From contig NZ_NIPR01000005.1 of assembly GCF_002872255.1 (NCBI RefSeq), positions 1 through 64,000 of the forward strand: a stretch of 64,000 nt of DNA, given 5' to 3'. This document shows positions 1-9,015 of this stretch, in pieces. The position numbers and the translations under genes are program-made. The notes below the pieces were generated by a model. The model was given only the letters and a program-made list of their open reading frames with translations, was not told the DNA's origin and ran no database searches. Positions within the stretch are counted from its first letter, which is position 1. The number at the start of each line of letters is the position of its first letter. The DNA is from Companilactobacillus nuruki. Lineage in GTDB: Bacteria > Bacillota > Bacilli > Lactobacillales > Lactobacillaceae.

Positions 1-108
1 TTAGATGTCATCTCAACAGACAACTTAATTATCTTACCGAAGATGCAAGATCAAGTCAAGCATTTCTTTAAAATAATTTGGAATCAACAGTCAAGCGATA
101 AAGCTTGA
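1..108 (+). CDS. C-terminal fragment of an unknown protein (runs off window start)
   Basis: Frame 1 is open from the first base to a TGA at 106-108 and gives 35 residues ending in NQQSSDKA. The upstream part lies outside the window. The mixed hydrophobic and charged run (FFKIIWNQQ) reads like a genuine protein end rather than random sequence, but I do not recognise the family. A regulator or enzyme C-terminus is possible. Confidence 0.45.
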   Translation, partial: LDVISTDNLIILPKMQDQVKHFFKIIWNQQSSDKA

Positions 109-150
109 AAGCGTTGATGCCATTGCTCTGTCGCAACAACAAGATATATA

Positions 151-166
151 TTACCTTTAAAGGTAA
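151..166. promoter_or_regulatory. Perfect 16-bp palindrome in the leading intergenic region
   Basis: TTACCTTTAAAGGTAA is a perfect inverted repeat, and there is no T-run after it. It sits 43 bases after the stop of the partial gene. It could be an operator for a gene I cannot see. The rest of 109-427 is AT-rich and I see no convincing gene in it. Confidence 0.25.
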
Positions 167-427
167 ACTGATGCAAGTACTTTTTTGTATTTTTTTCAAT
201 TTATTTGCTTACGATTGATTATTTGCTTGTTTCTTCCTATTAATTAGCAAATAACAATTAATTTAAATAAAAAGATGGCCTTACCCTTTTGACCAATACT
301 ATAGCACGATTTTAATCCTAAAATATCACTACTTCTATACAATTTATTCGATAAAAAAGAGAGATGATCAAATACTAGCTCCCTTTTGCCTTATTCAATC
401 TGAATATAACTTTTGTTTTTCCTATCA

Positions 428-1447
428 CTAAAAGAACATCTTGCTAACTATAATTGTAAAAACTAATAGAACTATCGATGCCAAAAGCGACGCATACACG
501 GCTTTTTTTCCACTATTCAAAAATACTTTGAAATTGACACTCATCCCTAATGCAGCCATAGCCATTCCTAGAACTATATACGCTAACTTAACTAACATAT
601 CCAGAGTTCCGTTCGACATTGGCACAAAAGTTCCTATTACACTTGTTAACAAGAAACCTGCCATAAACCAAGGTATTGGCAATTTTTCTTTTTCTGTACT
701 AACGTACTTGTTTTGACGTTGATACCAAATTCCAATTATTAAGGCAGCCGGTGCTAATAACAATACCCTAGATAGTTTAGTAATAATCGCTGAACTTAGA
801 CTAACCGCACCGCCTGCTCCACCAGTTGCAATAGCATGAGCAATTTCATGTAACGATCCACCGGCCATTACACCGAACTGAGTTGGTGTCATATGCAACA
901 ATGGTTTTATAGCGATTTCAATTAACGTGAAAACTGTTCCCAAAATTGCAACAATTGCAACAGCTAGTACCTCATCATCATGTTTAGCGTTTTCTTCAGC
1001 CTTTGAAACTTTTATTTGAGGTGATATTCCCATAACAGCAGCTGCTCCACAAATTCCTGTTCCACTGGCAGTTAAAATAGCTAGTCTCTTACTAACTCCA
1101 AATTTTCGAGCAATATTATAGGTTAAGAATATAACTCCGCTAACGATAACAATCGCTAAAAGAATCGTTTTGATTCCCGCATTCGCTAAGTCTATCAGAT
1201 TTAATTTGAATCCTAACAGAATGATCCCTAACCGTAAAAATTTATTAGAAATAAAACCAATCCCTACTTCAGCCTTTTCAATAGCTGGACGATACAATTG
1301 AAACATCATACCTAGTATCAAAGAAATAACTAAGGCCCCAATAATGGCTAAGTAAGGTAGTCCTCCCAGAAAACTACCAATAAGTGAACAAAGAAGTGTC
1401 ATTAATAAAGCATAATAAAAACTTCTTTCGAATAATTTTGTATACAT
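428..1447 (-). CDS. YeiH/UPF0324 family membrane transporter (putative sulfate exporter)
   Basis: This 339-residue integral membrane protein has about ten hydrophobic segments and family landmarks: LRLGIILLGF near residues 71-80, GTGICGAAA near 129-137 and GGSLHEIAHAIA near 197-208. The family (UPF0324, YeiH) is annotated as a putative sulfate or anion exporter, although the substrate is poorly established. It is read divergently from a LysR regulator across a 100-bp gap, the usual arrangement for yeiH and its YeiE/CysL-like regulator, so control by that neighbour is likely. The start follows a GGAG-type site. Length is normal. Confidence 0.85.
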   Translation of the reverse strand: MYTKLFERSFYYALLMTLLCSLIGSFLGGLPYLAIIGALVISLILGMMFQLYRPAIEKAEVGIGFISNKFLRLGIILLGFKLNLIDLANAGIKTILLAIVIVSGVIFLTYNIARKFGVSKRLAILTASGTGICGAAAVMGISPQIKVSKAEENAKHDDEVLAVAIVAILGTVFTLIEIAIKPLLHMTPTQFGVMAGGSLHEIAHAIATGGAGGAVSLSSAIITKLSRVLLLAPAALIIGIWYQRQNKYVSTEKEKLPIPWFMAGFLLTSVIGTFVPMSNGTLDMLVKLAYIVLGMAMAALGMSVNFKVFLNSGKKAVYASLLASIVLLVFTIIVSKMFF

Positions 1448-1486
1448 ACTCTTTCCTCCATATTTAGATGATAATATAGAATACAG

Positions 1487-1531
1487 ATAAGTAAAAATTA
1501 GTATTTATTTGATAGTCATAAGTAAAATTTA
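1487..1531. promoter_or_regulatory. Direct repeats between yeiH-like gene and LysR gene, candidate LysR operator
   Basis: ATAAGTAAAAATTA (1487-1500) recurs as ATAAGTAAAATTTA (1518-1531) with one mismatch and a 31-bp period. It lies in the shared divergent promoter region. LysR regulators commonly bind spaced AT-rich sites in such gaps. The assignment is by position only. Confidence 0.3.
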
Positions 1532-1547
1532 TAAGGAGTTGTCAAAG

Positions 1548-2393
1548 ATGTTAGACAAACGATACAAAACTTTTATGGTTCTTAACGAAACTGGGTCCTT
1601 TACACAAACGGCCCAAATGCTTTTTATCACTCAGCCAGCTGTTTCCCAACAGATCAGTTCTTTAGAAGCAGAATTAGAGCTTCAACTGGTCATAAGAGAT
1701 CATGGTAAAATTTCTCTCACCAAAGAAGGAATAAAATTAGCTGTTTTTGCTAAACAAATTGATTTAGAAAGCCACAAAATTGTTGAATCATTAAAAAATG
1801 GAATTGAACATTTAAAAATGGGTTGTACCTTATCGCTTAGTTCTACTATCCTACCAAAATTCATTCAAAAATTATCTTCCAAAGCCAATATTATAACTAC
1901 TAAAATCAACAATACCCAACACATTCTTCAAAATATACGTGATGGCAAAGTTGACTTTGGGCTAGTCGAAGGAAACTTTGACAAAGAAGAGTTTGATTCT
2001 TTTTTTGTTCAAAGAGAAAATTTTATTTGTATTGCTAGTAACAATATAACCGGTTCAACTATTGAAGATCTATTTAGTCAAACTCTACTATTAAGAGAGA
2101 ACGGATCTGGTAGCCGTGCTATTTTTGAAAATTGGTTGGCAACTCAAAATTATCGCGTAACTGATTTTAAAGAATCGATGGAAATCGCTAGTCCATCAGC
2201 AATTATAGAGTTTCTCAAACAGAATCAAGGTATAAGTTTCATGTACGAATCACTAGTGACTGATGAATTGAGATCTAATCAATTAAAAAAACTAGACTTA
2301 CAAGGATTTCACGTGGAACATCCCATCAGTCTAGTTTTTCTAAAAAATTCATATTTTAAAGATACTTATCGTAAAATATCAGAATCAATCTAG
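1548..2393 (+). CDS. LysR family transcriptional regulator (CysL/YeiE-like)
   Basis: The 281-residue protein has an N-terminal winged HTH ([20 protein letters not shown], then [13 protein letters not shown]) followed by the periplasmic-binding-protein-like effector domain. I chose ATG 1548 because AAGGAG at 1533-1538 lies 9 bases upstream. The in-frame start at 1509 has no such site and lies upstream of the ribosome site. It is divergent from the YeiH-like transporter and probably controls it. Its end overlaps the convergent cyclophilin gene by four bases. The effector is unknown; sulfur or anion status would fit the family. Confidence 0.85.
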   Translation: MLDKRYKTFMVLNETGSFTQTAQMLFITQPAVSQQISSLEAELELQLVIRDHGKISLTKEGIKLAVFAKQIDLESHKIVESLKNGIEHLKMGCTLSLSSTILPKFIQKLSSKANIITTKINNTQHILQNIRDGKVDFGLVEGNFDKEEFDSFFVQRENFICIASNNITGSTIEDLFSQTLLLRENGSGSRAIFENWLATQNYRVTDFKESMEIASPSAIIEFLKQNQGISFMYESLVTDELRSNQLKKLDLQGFHVEHPISLVFLKNSYFKDTYRKISESI

Positions 2394-2974
2394 TCTGATA
2401 TTTCTACACTTTCCATTACAATATCTTCTTTAGGTTTATCATTGCCATCACGTTTTGCTCGAGCAATTTCACGTACAACATCCATACCATCAATAACCTG
2501 ACCAAAAACAGTATGTCTATGATCGAGCCATGGAGTACCACCATTTTTATACTCTGCTACAATTTCTTCAGGATAACCTGCATTAGCCATTTCCTTGATC
2601 ATACGCTTAGGCATATTTTGATTAGAAACAATAAAGAATTGACTACCATTAGTATTGGGACCCGCATTAGCCATTGATAAAGCACCATCTAAGTTAAATA
2701 ATTGATCAGTAAATTCATCTTCAAAACTAGCACCATAGATACTGTCTCCACCCATACCAGTTCCAGTTGGGTCTCCACCTTGAATCATAAAATCAGGAAT
2801 TACACGATGAAAAATAATTCCATTATAATAACCTTTTTTTGCTAGTTCAACAAAGTTCTTAACCGTTTTGGGTACTAATTCATCAAAAAGTTGAATCTTG
2901 ATCATACCATGATTGGTATTGATAGTTGCCACGCTACCTTTAGCGTTTTCTAAATCTAGTTGTGGATATGTCAT
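2390..2974 (-). CDS. ppiB: Cyclophilin-type peptidyl-prolyl cis-trans isomerase
   Basis: This 194-residue cytosolic cyclophilin catalyses cis-trans isomerisation of Xaa-Pro bonds during protein folding. The active-site block [15 protein letters not shown] (around residues 55-69) carries the catalytic Arg and the Phe-Met-Gln residues, followed by the GTGMGG loop, NTNGSQFFI (around 109-117) and [19 protein letters not shown]. No signal peptide is seen. The length matches the short single-domain bacterial form found in lactobacilli. It is convergent with the LysR gene, with the stop codons interleaved. The next gene upstream is an acetyltransferase, 39 bases away, so the two may share a transcript. 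Confidence 0.9.
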   Translation of the reverse strand: MTYPQLDLENAKGSVATINTNHGMIKIQLFDELVPKTVKNFVELAKKGYYNGIIFHRVIPDFMIQGGDPTGTGMGGDSIYGASFEDEFTDQLFNLDGALSMANAGPNTNGSQFFIVSNQNMPKRMIKEMANAGYPEEIVAEYKNGGTPWLDHRHTVFGQVIDGMDVVREIARAKRDGNDKPKEDIVMESVEISD

Positions 2975-3013
2975 TTTATTTTTCCCTTCTATAGTTGACC
3001 ATTCAATGTAAAA

Positions 3014-3538
3014 CTACTTTACCATACTTAGTTCATATGCCAAACGTTTACCATCAATAGCATCTGAGACATAAATAATTCCCGTATATTTAAATCCAAA
3101 TTCTTTTACTAAATGCTGCATTCTCTTGTTCATTTCATGAGTGTCGATTCTCATATGATAAATTTCTTGGGAATAGGTATCACTAATTAGATTTGAGAAG
3201 AAAAACTTGCTCAACTTTAAGCCACGGAATTTCGAAGAAATGGCAATACGATGAATTGTTCCATAAGGATCAGTTGTGTCACTCCAACTACCTTCAATTT
3301 TGGCATAATTAGGGTCCGGAGCAGTCATTAAAGTCGCCGTTCCAGCAACCTCACCATCTACAATCAAAACTCTAGCAAAACCATGTTCAATATCATCAAG
3401 TAACAAAGCTCTATCTGGATGACCATCTTGCCACTGTGTACTTCCATCAGCTTTTAATAATGCTTTAGCTTCATCAATTATTTCCATCATTGCATCAATA
3501 TCAGAAGTTTTTGCTTTTCTCATATAAATAAGTGCCAT
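3014..3538 (-). CDS. GNAT family N-acetyltransferase
   Basis: This 174-residue protein has the GNAT layout. The N-terminal strand-helix region (IYMRKAKTSDIDAMMEIIDE) is followed by motif A around residues 96-115 (HRIAISSKFRGLKLSKFFF), which forms the acetyl-CoA pyrophosphate loop in degenerate form, and motif B near the end (EFGFKYTGIIYV). The substrate cannot be read from the sequence. It lies upstream of the cyclophilin gene on the same strand. A GNAT acting on a small metabolite or a protein N-terminus would be equally plausible. Confidence 0.8.
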   Translation of the reverse strand: MALIYMRKAKTSDIDAMMEIIDEAKALLKADGSTQWQDGHPDRALLLDDIEHGFARVLIVDGEVAGTATLMTAPDPNYAKIEGSWSDTTDPYGTIHRIAISSKFRGLKLSKFFFSNLISDTYSQEIYHMRIDTHEMNKRMQHLVKEFGFKYTGIIYVSDAIDGKRLAYELSMVK

Positions 3539-3650
3539 TAATTAACCTTCTTTTTAATTTCTTTTCTCTATAATATACTCCAAAACAAACTTCGAGTGCA
3601 TTTTTCCTCAATTTGATACACTGATGTCAAACGATTATTAGGAGGGAAAA

Positions 3651-4004
3651 ATGAAAAAGAAAGACATCTCCGATATGTTATTTAAAGATATTTATCCACT
3701 TTATATTCAAAAAGTTGAACGCAAAGGTCATACTAAATCTGAAGTAGATGAGATCATCTATTGGTTAACGGGGTATGATGAGACCGGCCTAAATGAACAA
3801 TTAACCAAGGAATCTACACTAACTCAGTTTTTTAATGCCGAACCCCACCTAAATGATAATGCAAAATTTATTAAGGGCAGTATTTGTGGCATAAGGGTAG
3901 AAGAAATTAAAGATCCGCTCGTTCAAAAGATTCGTTACCTTGATAAATTGATTGATGAACTGGCTCATAATAAAGCTATTGATAAGATTTTGAGAACCTC
4001 TTAA
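3651..4004 (+). CDS. DUF2200 family protein
   Basis: The protein has 117 residues and fits DUF2200. It starts with a lysine-rich segment followed by SDMLFKDIYPLYIQKVERKG, then EVDEIIYWLTGYDE, and has the internal FFNAEPHLNDNAKFIKGSICG signature. No biochemical function is established for the family; it resembles DUF1801/YdhG-like small cytosolic proteins only loosely. An AGGAGGGAAAA ribosome site precedes the ATG. It appears monocistronic, between two genes on the other strand. Confidence 0.75.
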   Translation: MKKKDISDMLFKDIYPLYIQKVERKGHTKSEVDEIIYWLTGYDETGLNEQLTKESTLTQFFNAEPHLNDNAKFIKGSICGIRVEEIKDPLVQKIRYLDKLIDELAHNKAIDKILRTS

Positions 4005-4025
4005 TCAAGTAAAATAATCCACTTA

Positions 4026-4196
4026 TTAAGCGCCTATAATAAAGAATAAATATCCCAATGGTATCAAAAAGAACGGTTCATGCAGGATTCCATTTCCATC
4101 AACATTTGAACCAATTACCCTTGATAATAAAAAACAGATAATTCCTAAGAAAAATTCCGAAAACATCATATATAAAAATATTTTTGATTTTTTCAT
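4026..4196 (-). CDS. Small DUF3955-like membrane protein
   Basis: A 56-residue protein is encoded opposite the gap after the DUF2200 gene. The start codon (4194-4196) is preceded by GAGGTG 5 to 7 bases upstream. It has two hydrophobic helices (residues 6-27 and 42-56) joined by a polar loop. The loop reads SNVDGNGILHEPFFLIP, which I recognise as typical of DUF3955. The family is a two-helix membrane protein of unknown role, frequent in Firmicutes. Confidence 0.7.
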   Translation of the reverse strand: MKKSKIFLYMMFSEFFLGIICFLLSRVIGSNVDGNGILHEPFFLIPLGYLFFIIGA

Positions 4197-4315
4197 TATT
4201 CACCTCATATTATTTGTAGACTACAATATAGCACATATACGATCTGTATAATCGATTGCTATCTCTTTATAAAAGTTGTATTTTATAGTCCAACAAAACC
4301 TGAGGGAGTAACATT

Positions 4316-4570
4316 TTGATCACAGAAAACATTCAAGAATATACTTTAGGGCAAGATAGCCCTGTTTTAGATATTACCATCACAGGCGAAAGTGTTATTG
4401 ATTGTTCACACGATGATTTAAAAATTGCTGCTGCAATCAAGCTCATTGAATCATGCGATAATATCAATTTCACACTTATGACCGGTGAACATGAACTATA
4501 CGGAAACTTATCAGATAAATTATATGTTGCTGTTGCAGATTTTGTTCCTGATAGCTATATGAAAGACTAG
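4316..4570 (+). CDS. Hypothetical 84-residue protein
   Basis: A TTG start at 4316 follows GGGAG (around 4303-4308), and the frame runs 84 codons to a TAG that lies inside the following terminator hairpin. The product is acidic and soluble, with no cysteine-metal motif, although it has two isolated Cys (ESCDN, DCSHD). It alternates short strands and helices. I do not recognise a family. The good ribosome site and the tight terminator support a real gene. Confidence 0.6.
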   Translation: MITENIQEYTLGQDSPVLDITITGESVIDCSHDDLKIAAAIKLIESCDNINFTLMTGEHELYGNLSDKLYVAVADFVPDSYMKD

Positions 4571-4592
4571 GTAATCATCCTAGTCTTTTTTG
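4562..4592 (+). terminator. Intrinsic terminator overlapping the stop of the 84-residue gene
   Basis: The arms are AAAGACTAGG (4562-4571) and CCTAGTCTTT (4579-4588), followed by a T-run. The stop codon of the preceding gene lies in the 5' arm. Confidence 0.8.
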
Positions 4593-4595
4593 TTT

Positions 4596-4603
4596 GCTAT
4601 AAT
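4596..4603 (+). promoter_or_regulatory. Extended -10 promoter of the MscS-type gene
   Basis: TGCTATAAT gives a perfect -10 hexamer (4598-4603) with an extended TGn element. No clear -35 is visible. The predicted start of transcription is about 10 bases before the AAAGGA ribosome site at 4619-4624. Confidence 0.5.
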
Positions 4604-4633
4604 ATATTTAGCTTTTTGAAAGGAATTACTATC

Positions 4634-5476
4634 TTGAAAACATCCCTCAACTTTAATACTTTTATCAAAAATCTTTTTCTCAAAATTAATTGGGAATCCG
4701 TCTTACAACATATTGGTGGAATAGTCTTCCAATTGATTTTCCTAACCATTGTCTTGTTGCTAATCAATTGGATTGGAAAAAAAATCATTCGACATATTTT
4801 TAAAACTGGATTGCGTAGTACCAGAGCCACTATTTCCCCCAAAAAATTAGATACTATTTATACTTTAGTACTCAACATTTTTAAATACGTTCTAATGTTC
4901 TTTTGGATTTATGCAATTCTTTCCGCCATTGGTATTCCTGTTGGAACCCTAGTTGCTGGTGCCGGGATCTTCAGTTTAGCTATTGGTCTTGGTGCTCAAG
5001 GGTTTGTTTCCGACATGGTTAATGGTTTCTTCATTATTTTGGAACAACAGATCAGTGTTGGCGATACTATTAAAATTAATAATGTTGAAGGCAGAGTTAC
5101 CTATGTTGGTATCAGAACTACCCAAATTCAAAGTACCGATGGAACATTGAATTATATCCCCAATCGTAATATCACCGTTGTCAGCAACAAATCTCGCAAT
5201 AATATGCAGGCCTTAATGGAAATTCCAATCTTTAATGATTCTCCATTTAATGAAATCACCAAAATTATCGAAGATGTTAATCAAAATCTAAAACTAGATG
5301 AACTTCAAATTACCAAAAGACCTGCAATTCTTGGATTTTCTAATCAAAACGATGGTACTTTAACCATTCAAGTTGCTGCTTACACCAAACCAGGTGCTCA
5401 ATTTAATGCTAAAAATGTTTTACTAGAAAAATACTTATCTGCTATTCACGACCATGGAATAAAATTACCAAAGTAA
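4634..5476 (+). CDS. Small-conductance mechanosensitive channel (MscS family)
   Basis: The start is taken as TTG 4634, 9 bases after AAAGGA, giving 280 residues. There are hydrophobic helices near residues 25-50, 70-95 and 100-130. The pore-lining TM3 signature is clear (AGAGIFSLAIGLGAQGFVSD), followed by the beta-domain entry VGDTIKINNVEGRV and the cytoplasmic alpha-beta domain. The channel opens on hypo-osmotic shock to release solutes. The length is that of the short YkuT-like Gram-positive forms. It has its own promoter and a bidirectional terminator shared with the convergent WxL-like gene. Confidence 0.9.
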   Translation: MKTSLNFNTFIKNLFLKINWESVLQHIGGIVFQLIFLTIVLLLINWIGKKIIRHIFKTGLRSTRATISPKKLDTIYTLVLNIFKYVLMFFWIYAILSAIGIPVGTLVAGAGIFSLAIGLGAQGFVSDMVNGFFIILEQQISVGDTIKINNVEGRVTYVGIRTTQIQSTDGTLNYIPNRNITVVSNKSRNNMQALMEIPIFNDSPFNEITKIIEDVNQNLKLDELQITKRPAILGFSNQNDGTLTIQVAAYTKPGAQFNAKNVLLEKYLSAIHDHGIKLPK

Positions 5477-5480
5477 TAAA

Positions 5481-5524
5481 AAAGGGCATAGTTAATCTCT
5501 CTGATTGAGATAACTATGCCTTTC
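5481..5524. terminator. Bidirectional terminator between mscS-type and WxL-like genes
   Basis: GGCATAGTTAATCTC (5485-5499) pairs with GAGATAACTATGCC (5507-5520) with one bulged base. The hairpin is flanked by A-rich sequence upstream and T-rich sequence downstream, so it can act in both directions. Confidence 0.75.
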
Positions 5525-5531
5525 CTTACTT

Positions 5532-8456
5532 CTAATCTATCGAATCAATCATTTGCCAAGTCCAATGACTGACATATTTACCAATTGATGCTCCATTTTC
5601 ACCAGATCTAAAGTTTAACTTTAGATTCTTTGTTATTTCATTAGTAAAATCTGTCGTTTGGAACCATTCGTGATTCTTATGACCTTCAGTTTTACCAACT
5701 ATTAAATCTTTCGTACTTACTAGATTTTCCTTCCAAAAAACATCATGCATTAATGACTCTGGTTTATTGTCTGCCTTACTTGGAACGGCTTCTTCACTTC
5801 CATCTTCATCAGTATCATCACCGTCCCCATCAGCATTATCACCATCATCGCCGTTATCATCACCATCATCTTCATCCACCTTATAGAAAGTATCAATGGA
5901 GAGACTTAAAGAAATAGGATTTGAATCTTTCTCTCTAAAATCTTCAATCAATACTTTACCGTCATTTAGATTAGGCTTAATTGGATTATTAGTACTTGGA
6001 GTTACCGATAATGAACCAAAATCTATTTCTTCTGGGGCAACCAGTTTAACGCTCCCACCAATATGTCGGAAATAAAACTCTGTTGTACCAATATTTCCTT
6101 CCGCATCAGTAATCTGAAATTTGATCATATGAACATCAAAATCATTGAATTTTTTAATATCTAAATCATCTAGCGTCCATTTTACTAATGATCCCTTTTT
6201 ACTATTCTTGATATTCTCTGAATGAACTAGCTCAGGGCCATCATCTATTTGATATGTAATTGATTTAATTTTTGAACTATCTCTATCTGACCAAAAACCT
6301 TTTAAACGCATATTCTCTGATATTGGTGCATATGGTTCTTTTTTTGTTCCTTTAGGAGAAGTAACTGCAATTTGAGGTTCTTTATTAGACACATCCATTA
6401 AGTTAAAAACATGTTCTTGCATCACTGACTTATTGCCATCTTCATCAATTGCAATCAAATAAATCTTATGAGGACCCTTTTCTAAACCTTGAATATCTAT
6501 CTCAGAAGAAAATTCATTGAACTTTCCAACTTCGGCATCCTGAGGGGATTGTTTCCCATTTAACATGACTTTTTGCATATCTCCATCTTCTTTACTATCA
6601 ATTCCATAATAAAGAGTCACGTTAGTACTATCAAAATCATACCAATGACCATCCAGAGCTATTTTTTTAGTTCCTAATGGCAAAACTTGAGGTTCATCAT
6701 CTGTACCCAGATAATCATAAATAACTACTGGACTAAAAGTGCTTCCTGGAACATCGGTCATGGTACTATATTCCATTTCAACAGTTCCATTTACAATTAA
6801 ATCTTTTGCATTAGTTCGAAGAGTCAAACCTGAATCCCACATTGGATCTTTTTCTCTTTCTGCTCCTAGACGTTTGCCTGACTTAAATAGCTTATCTTTA
6901 TCACCTGAATCATTTGAACTTTCAAATGCATTATTATAACCCTTTGGAGTATAAGGGAATATATAATGATTCTCTTTATTATCAAAGAATCCACTATTTT
7001 GTTTCTTACCAACTTTCCATGGATAATAGGTTTCTTTATATATTGGTAACAAACTAATGAGGGTTTCACTAATATATCCTCTAGTAGCCAAGTAAGATCT
7101 ACTTGCTGATCTGGCCGCCCAAGCGCCTGGTTCTTCTGGGTGATTTACATAAATACTAGTTCTAATTTCATTATTAGGAGCTTGCATATACATTCCCCTT
7201 TTATTGCCAAGTGCTCGCATAGGAATATAATTACCAATCTTTTCATCATAATTATTTCTTAACTCTGCCCCATCTTTGTTAAGAGACAAATCATGATTGG
7301 ATAATCCGATAAATTTAGGGATAGTTGTTGTTCCGGTATTCTTGTAAGTAATGTGCGTAATAACTCGACCTGTTTTCGTAAATGATAACTTAATTGTGGT
7401 CGTTACTTCCGGATTATTTTTACCCTTTCTATTTTCCCACTTGGCTCTTTGGTTATAGACAAGTCGTTGCTCTTCAAAACCAGTACGAGGATCTACTCGA
7501 TAATAAAGTTTTGGTGTATTAACCATAGCATAAGACTTTCCAATTTTATTAGGTCCAGATATTGATGGTCGATACTTATCATCAGACCTACTAACACTGT
7601 TATACAATGTATTTGATGTATAACTAGTAGGCGTTCCATAAGGTTTGTCTTCTGTTCTATCTAATGATACTGAATCATAATCACCCTTTTGATTATCTCC
7701 ATAATGATTGGTATAAACATGATTAGTCAGAGATTTAGGGCCATCTTCTATCCTACTACCAGGTTCAGCATAAAGAATAGCTGTATTAGGTGCTGTTAAA
7801 CTATTTTGACGTGATTTATCACCTCGTTGTAGCCAACTCTGTTCCAAAGTTGCACCAGGTCTAATCGTTTCTTCATAATCTCCAAAATAAAGATATGGCT
7901 GAACCATTGAACCATCGGCATGTTCAATAATTGGGCCCTTACTCAATCTTGGTTTGTCCACCCTTGTCCAAGTTGCTTCTTCAAATTGATCGTCGAATGT
8001 ATCTTCATGTGAATCATACTTTTCCAGTTCATTAAACTGATAATCAAAAATCAATTCACCATCAGATTTCAAAACCGATAACAAAAATGGTTTCTCTTTA
8101 TCAACGTACATTGTGAAATCTGTTGAATCAGGGTTATCTAATGTCAAAATCAATTCTTTTTTATCAGAATTTTCTTTGACTTTATCTTTACCTAATTCTT
8201 CTTTAAGTGCATGAACATCGATCATGTCTTTTTGATCTGTCTTCAAAATTAATTCTTTTTTATCTTCAAGAGCGTAACTGATTGTCACCTCAGTGTTGTC
8301 TTTTTGTTCAATAATATCTTCCAAACTAGCAGCTTCCGTCAGAGGAGTTGTGGTATCTTCAATTTCGGTCTCTGCCCTTATAAGGGTCGTAGTTAAGCTG
8401 GCTGAAAAAATCAACCAGAAACTGGCAAATATTATAGCTAATTTCATTTTTTTCAA
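5532..8456 (-). CDS. Large secreted surface protein with C-terminal WxL-like domain
   Basis: TTG 8456 is chosen because GAGGTG lies 8 bases upstream, giving 974 residues. A Sec signal peptide (MKKMKLAIIFASFWLIF, cleavage near IRAETE) is followed by a long beta-rich, Tyr/Asn-rich region with Ig-like segments (around 600-780). A WxL-like wall-binding domain spans about 805-974 (EEIDFGSLSVTP, EDFREKDSNP, final GKYVSHWTWQMI). The domain has a roughly 30-residue Asp/Gly-rich acidic insert (around 860-890), and the last motif reads WQM rather than WxL. WxL domains bind peptidoglycan noncovalently. No DUF916 partner lies beside it. A role in adhesion or carbohydrate contact is inferred only. It ends at a shared terminator. 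Confidence 0.75.
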   Translation of the reverse strand: MKKMKLAIIFASFWLIFSASLTTTLIRAETEIEDTTTPLTEAASLEDIIEQKDNTEVTISYALEDKKELILKTDQKDMIDVHALKEELGKDKVKENSDKKELILTLDNPDSTDFTMYVDKEKPFLLSVLKSDGELIFDYQFNELEKYDSHEDTFDDQFEEATWTRVDKPRLSKGPIIEHADGSMVQPYLYFGDYEETIRPGATLEQSWLQRGDKSRQNSLTAPNTAILYAEPGSRIEDGPKSLTNHVYTNHYGDNQKGDYDSVSLDRTEDKPYGTPTSYTSNTLYNSVSRSDDKYRPSISGPNKIGKSYAMVNTPKLYYRVDPRTGFEEQRLVYNQRAKWENRKGKNNPEVTTTIKLSFTKTGRVITHITYKNTGTTTIPKFIGLSNHDLSLNKDGAELRNNYDEKIGNYIPMRALGNKRGMYMQAPNNEIRTSIYVNHPEEPGAWAARSASRSYLATRGYISETLISLLPIYKETYYPWKVGKKQNSGFFDNKENHYIFPYTPKGYNNAFESSNDSGDKDKLFKSGKRLGAEREKDPMWDSGLTLRTNAKDLIVNGTVEMEYSTMTDVPGSTFSPVVIYDYLGTDDEPQVLPLGTKKIALDGHWYDFDSTNVTLYYGIDSKEDGDMQKVMLNGKQSPQDAEVGKFNEFSSEIDIQGLEKGPHKIYLIAIDEDGNKSVMQEHVFNLMDVSNKEPQIAVTSPKGTKKEPYAPISENMRLKGFWSDRDSSKIKSITYQIDDGPELVHSENIKNSKKGSLVKWTLDDLDIKKFNDFDVHMIKFQITDAEGNIGTTEFYFRHIGGSVKLVAPEEIDFGSLSVTPSTNNPIKPNLNDGKVLIEDFREKDSNPISLSLSIDTFYKVDEDDGDDNGDDGDNADGDGDDTDEDGSEEAVPSKADNKPESLMHDVFWKENLVSTKDLIVGKTEGHKNHEWFQTTDFTNEITKNLKLNFRSGENGASIGKYVSHWTWQMIDSID

Positions 8457-8652
8457 AATTCGAACACCTCGCATAAAATGATTTGGTAATCTTATCATCA
8501 CGATAAGAAAATCTTGATTCATTTTATTAAAACGAGTTTTTTACGAAATGAAGTACAAATTATTAATTCCGCTATGCTTTTTATTAATAATACCTAATGT
8601 ATTTCTAATTTAGAAATCGATTTCAACTGCAAAACACTTTCTTTACAAATTG

Positions 8653-8794
8653 TATATACCAATATTAATCCTTTGGCACATCTAAAAAAGTTCAAATTAT
8701 CTATTGATTAAAACCTATTGTTATTTCAACATAATATATCCTTACAAAAATTCTATTTTTGTTCGATAATTTATTTGCTTATATACCAATATTA
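8653..8794. repeat. 15-bp direct repeat in the long gap upstream of the WxL-like gene
   Basis: TATATACCAATATTA occurs at 8653-8667 and again exactly at 8780-8794, 127 bp apart. Both copies are upstream of the WxL-like gene. The 8523-8930 stretch is AT-rich with no supportable gene. These may be regulator sites for the surface protein, which would fit a long promoter region. Confidence 0.35.
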
Positions 8795-8935
8795 CTTTCC
8801 AACGATTTTCTCTAATCAAAACGGTTCTATTTGTAATTATTTAAATACCAAATTAACAAAATTTGGAACTCATTTTTAAAAACGTATATATATAAAAGGA
8901 ATATATTCCAGTTTAATTAGAACTATTGATGCAAA

Positions 8936-8982
8936 AAACAAGCCATATTGATCATTAATTCGGTCAATATGGCTTTATTTTT
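8936..8982. terminator. Terminator downstream of aldo/keto reductase
   Basis: AGCCATATTGA (8941-8951) and TCAATATGGCT (8964-8974) form an 11-bp perfect stem. T-runs follow on both strands. Confidence 0.8.
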
Positions 8983-9015
8983 ATATGTGTTTTAAAACAA
9001 AAACTAATTCAACTT

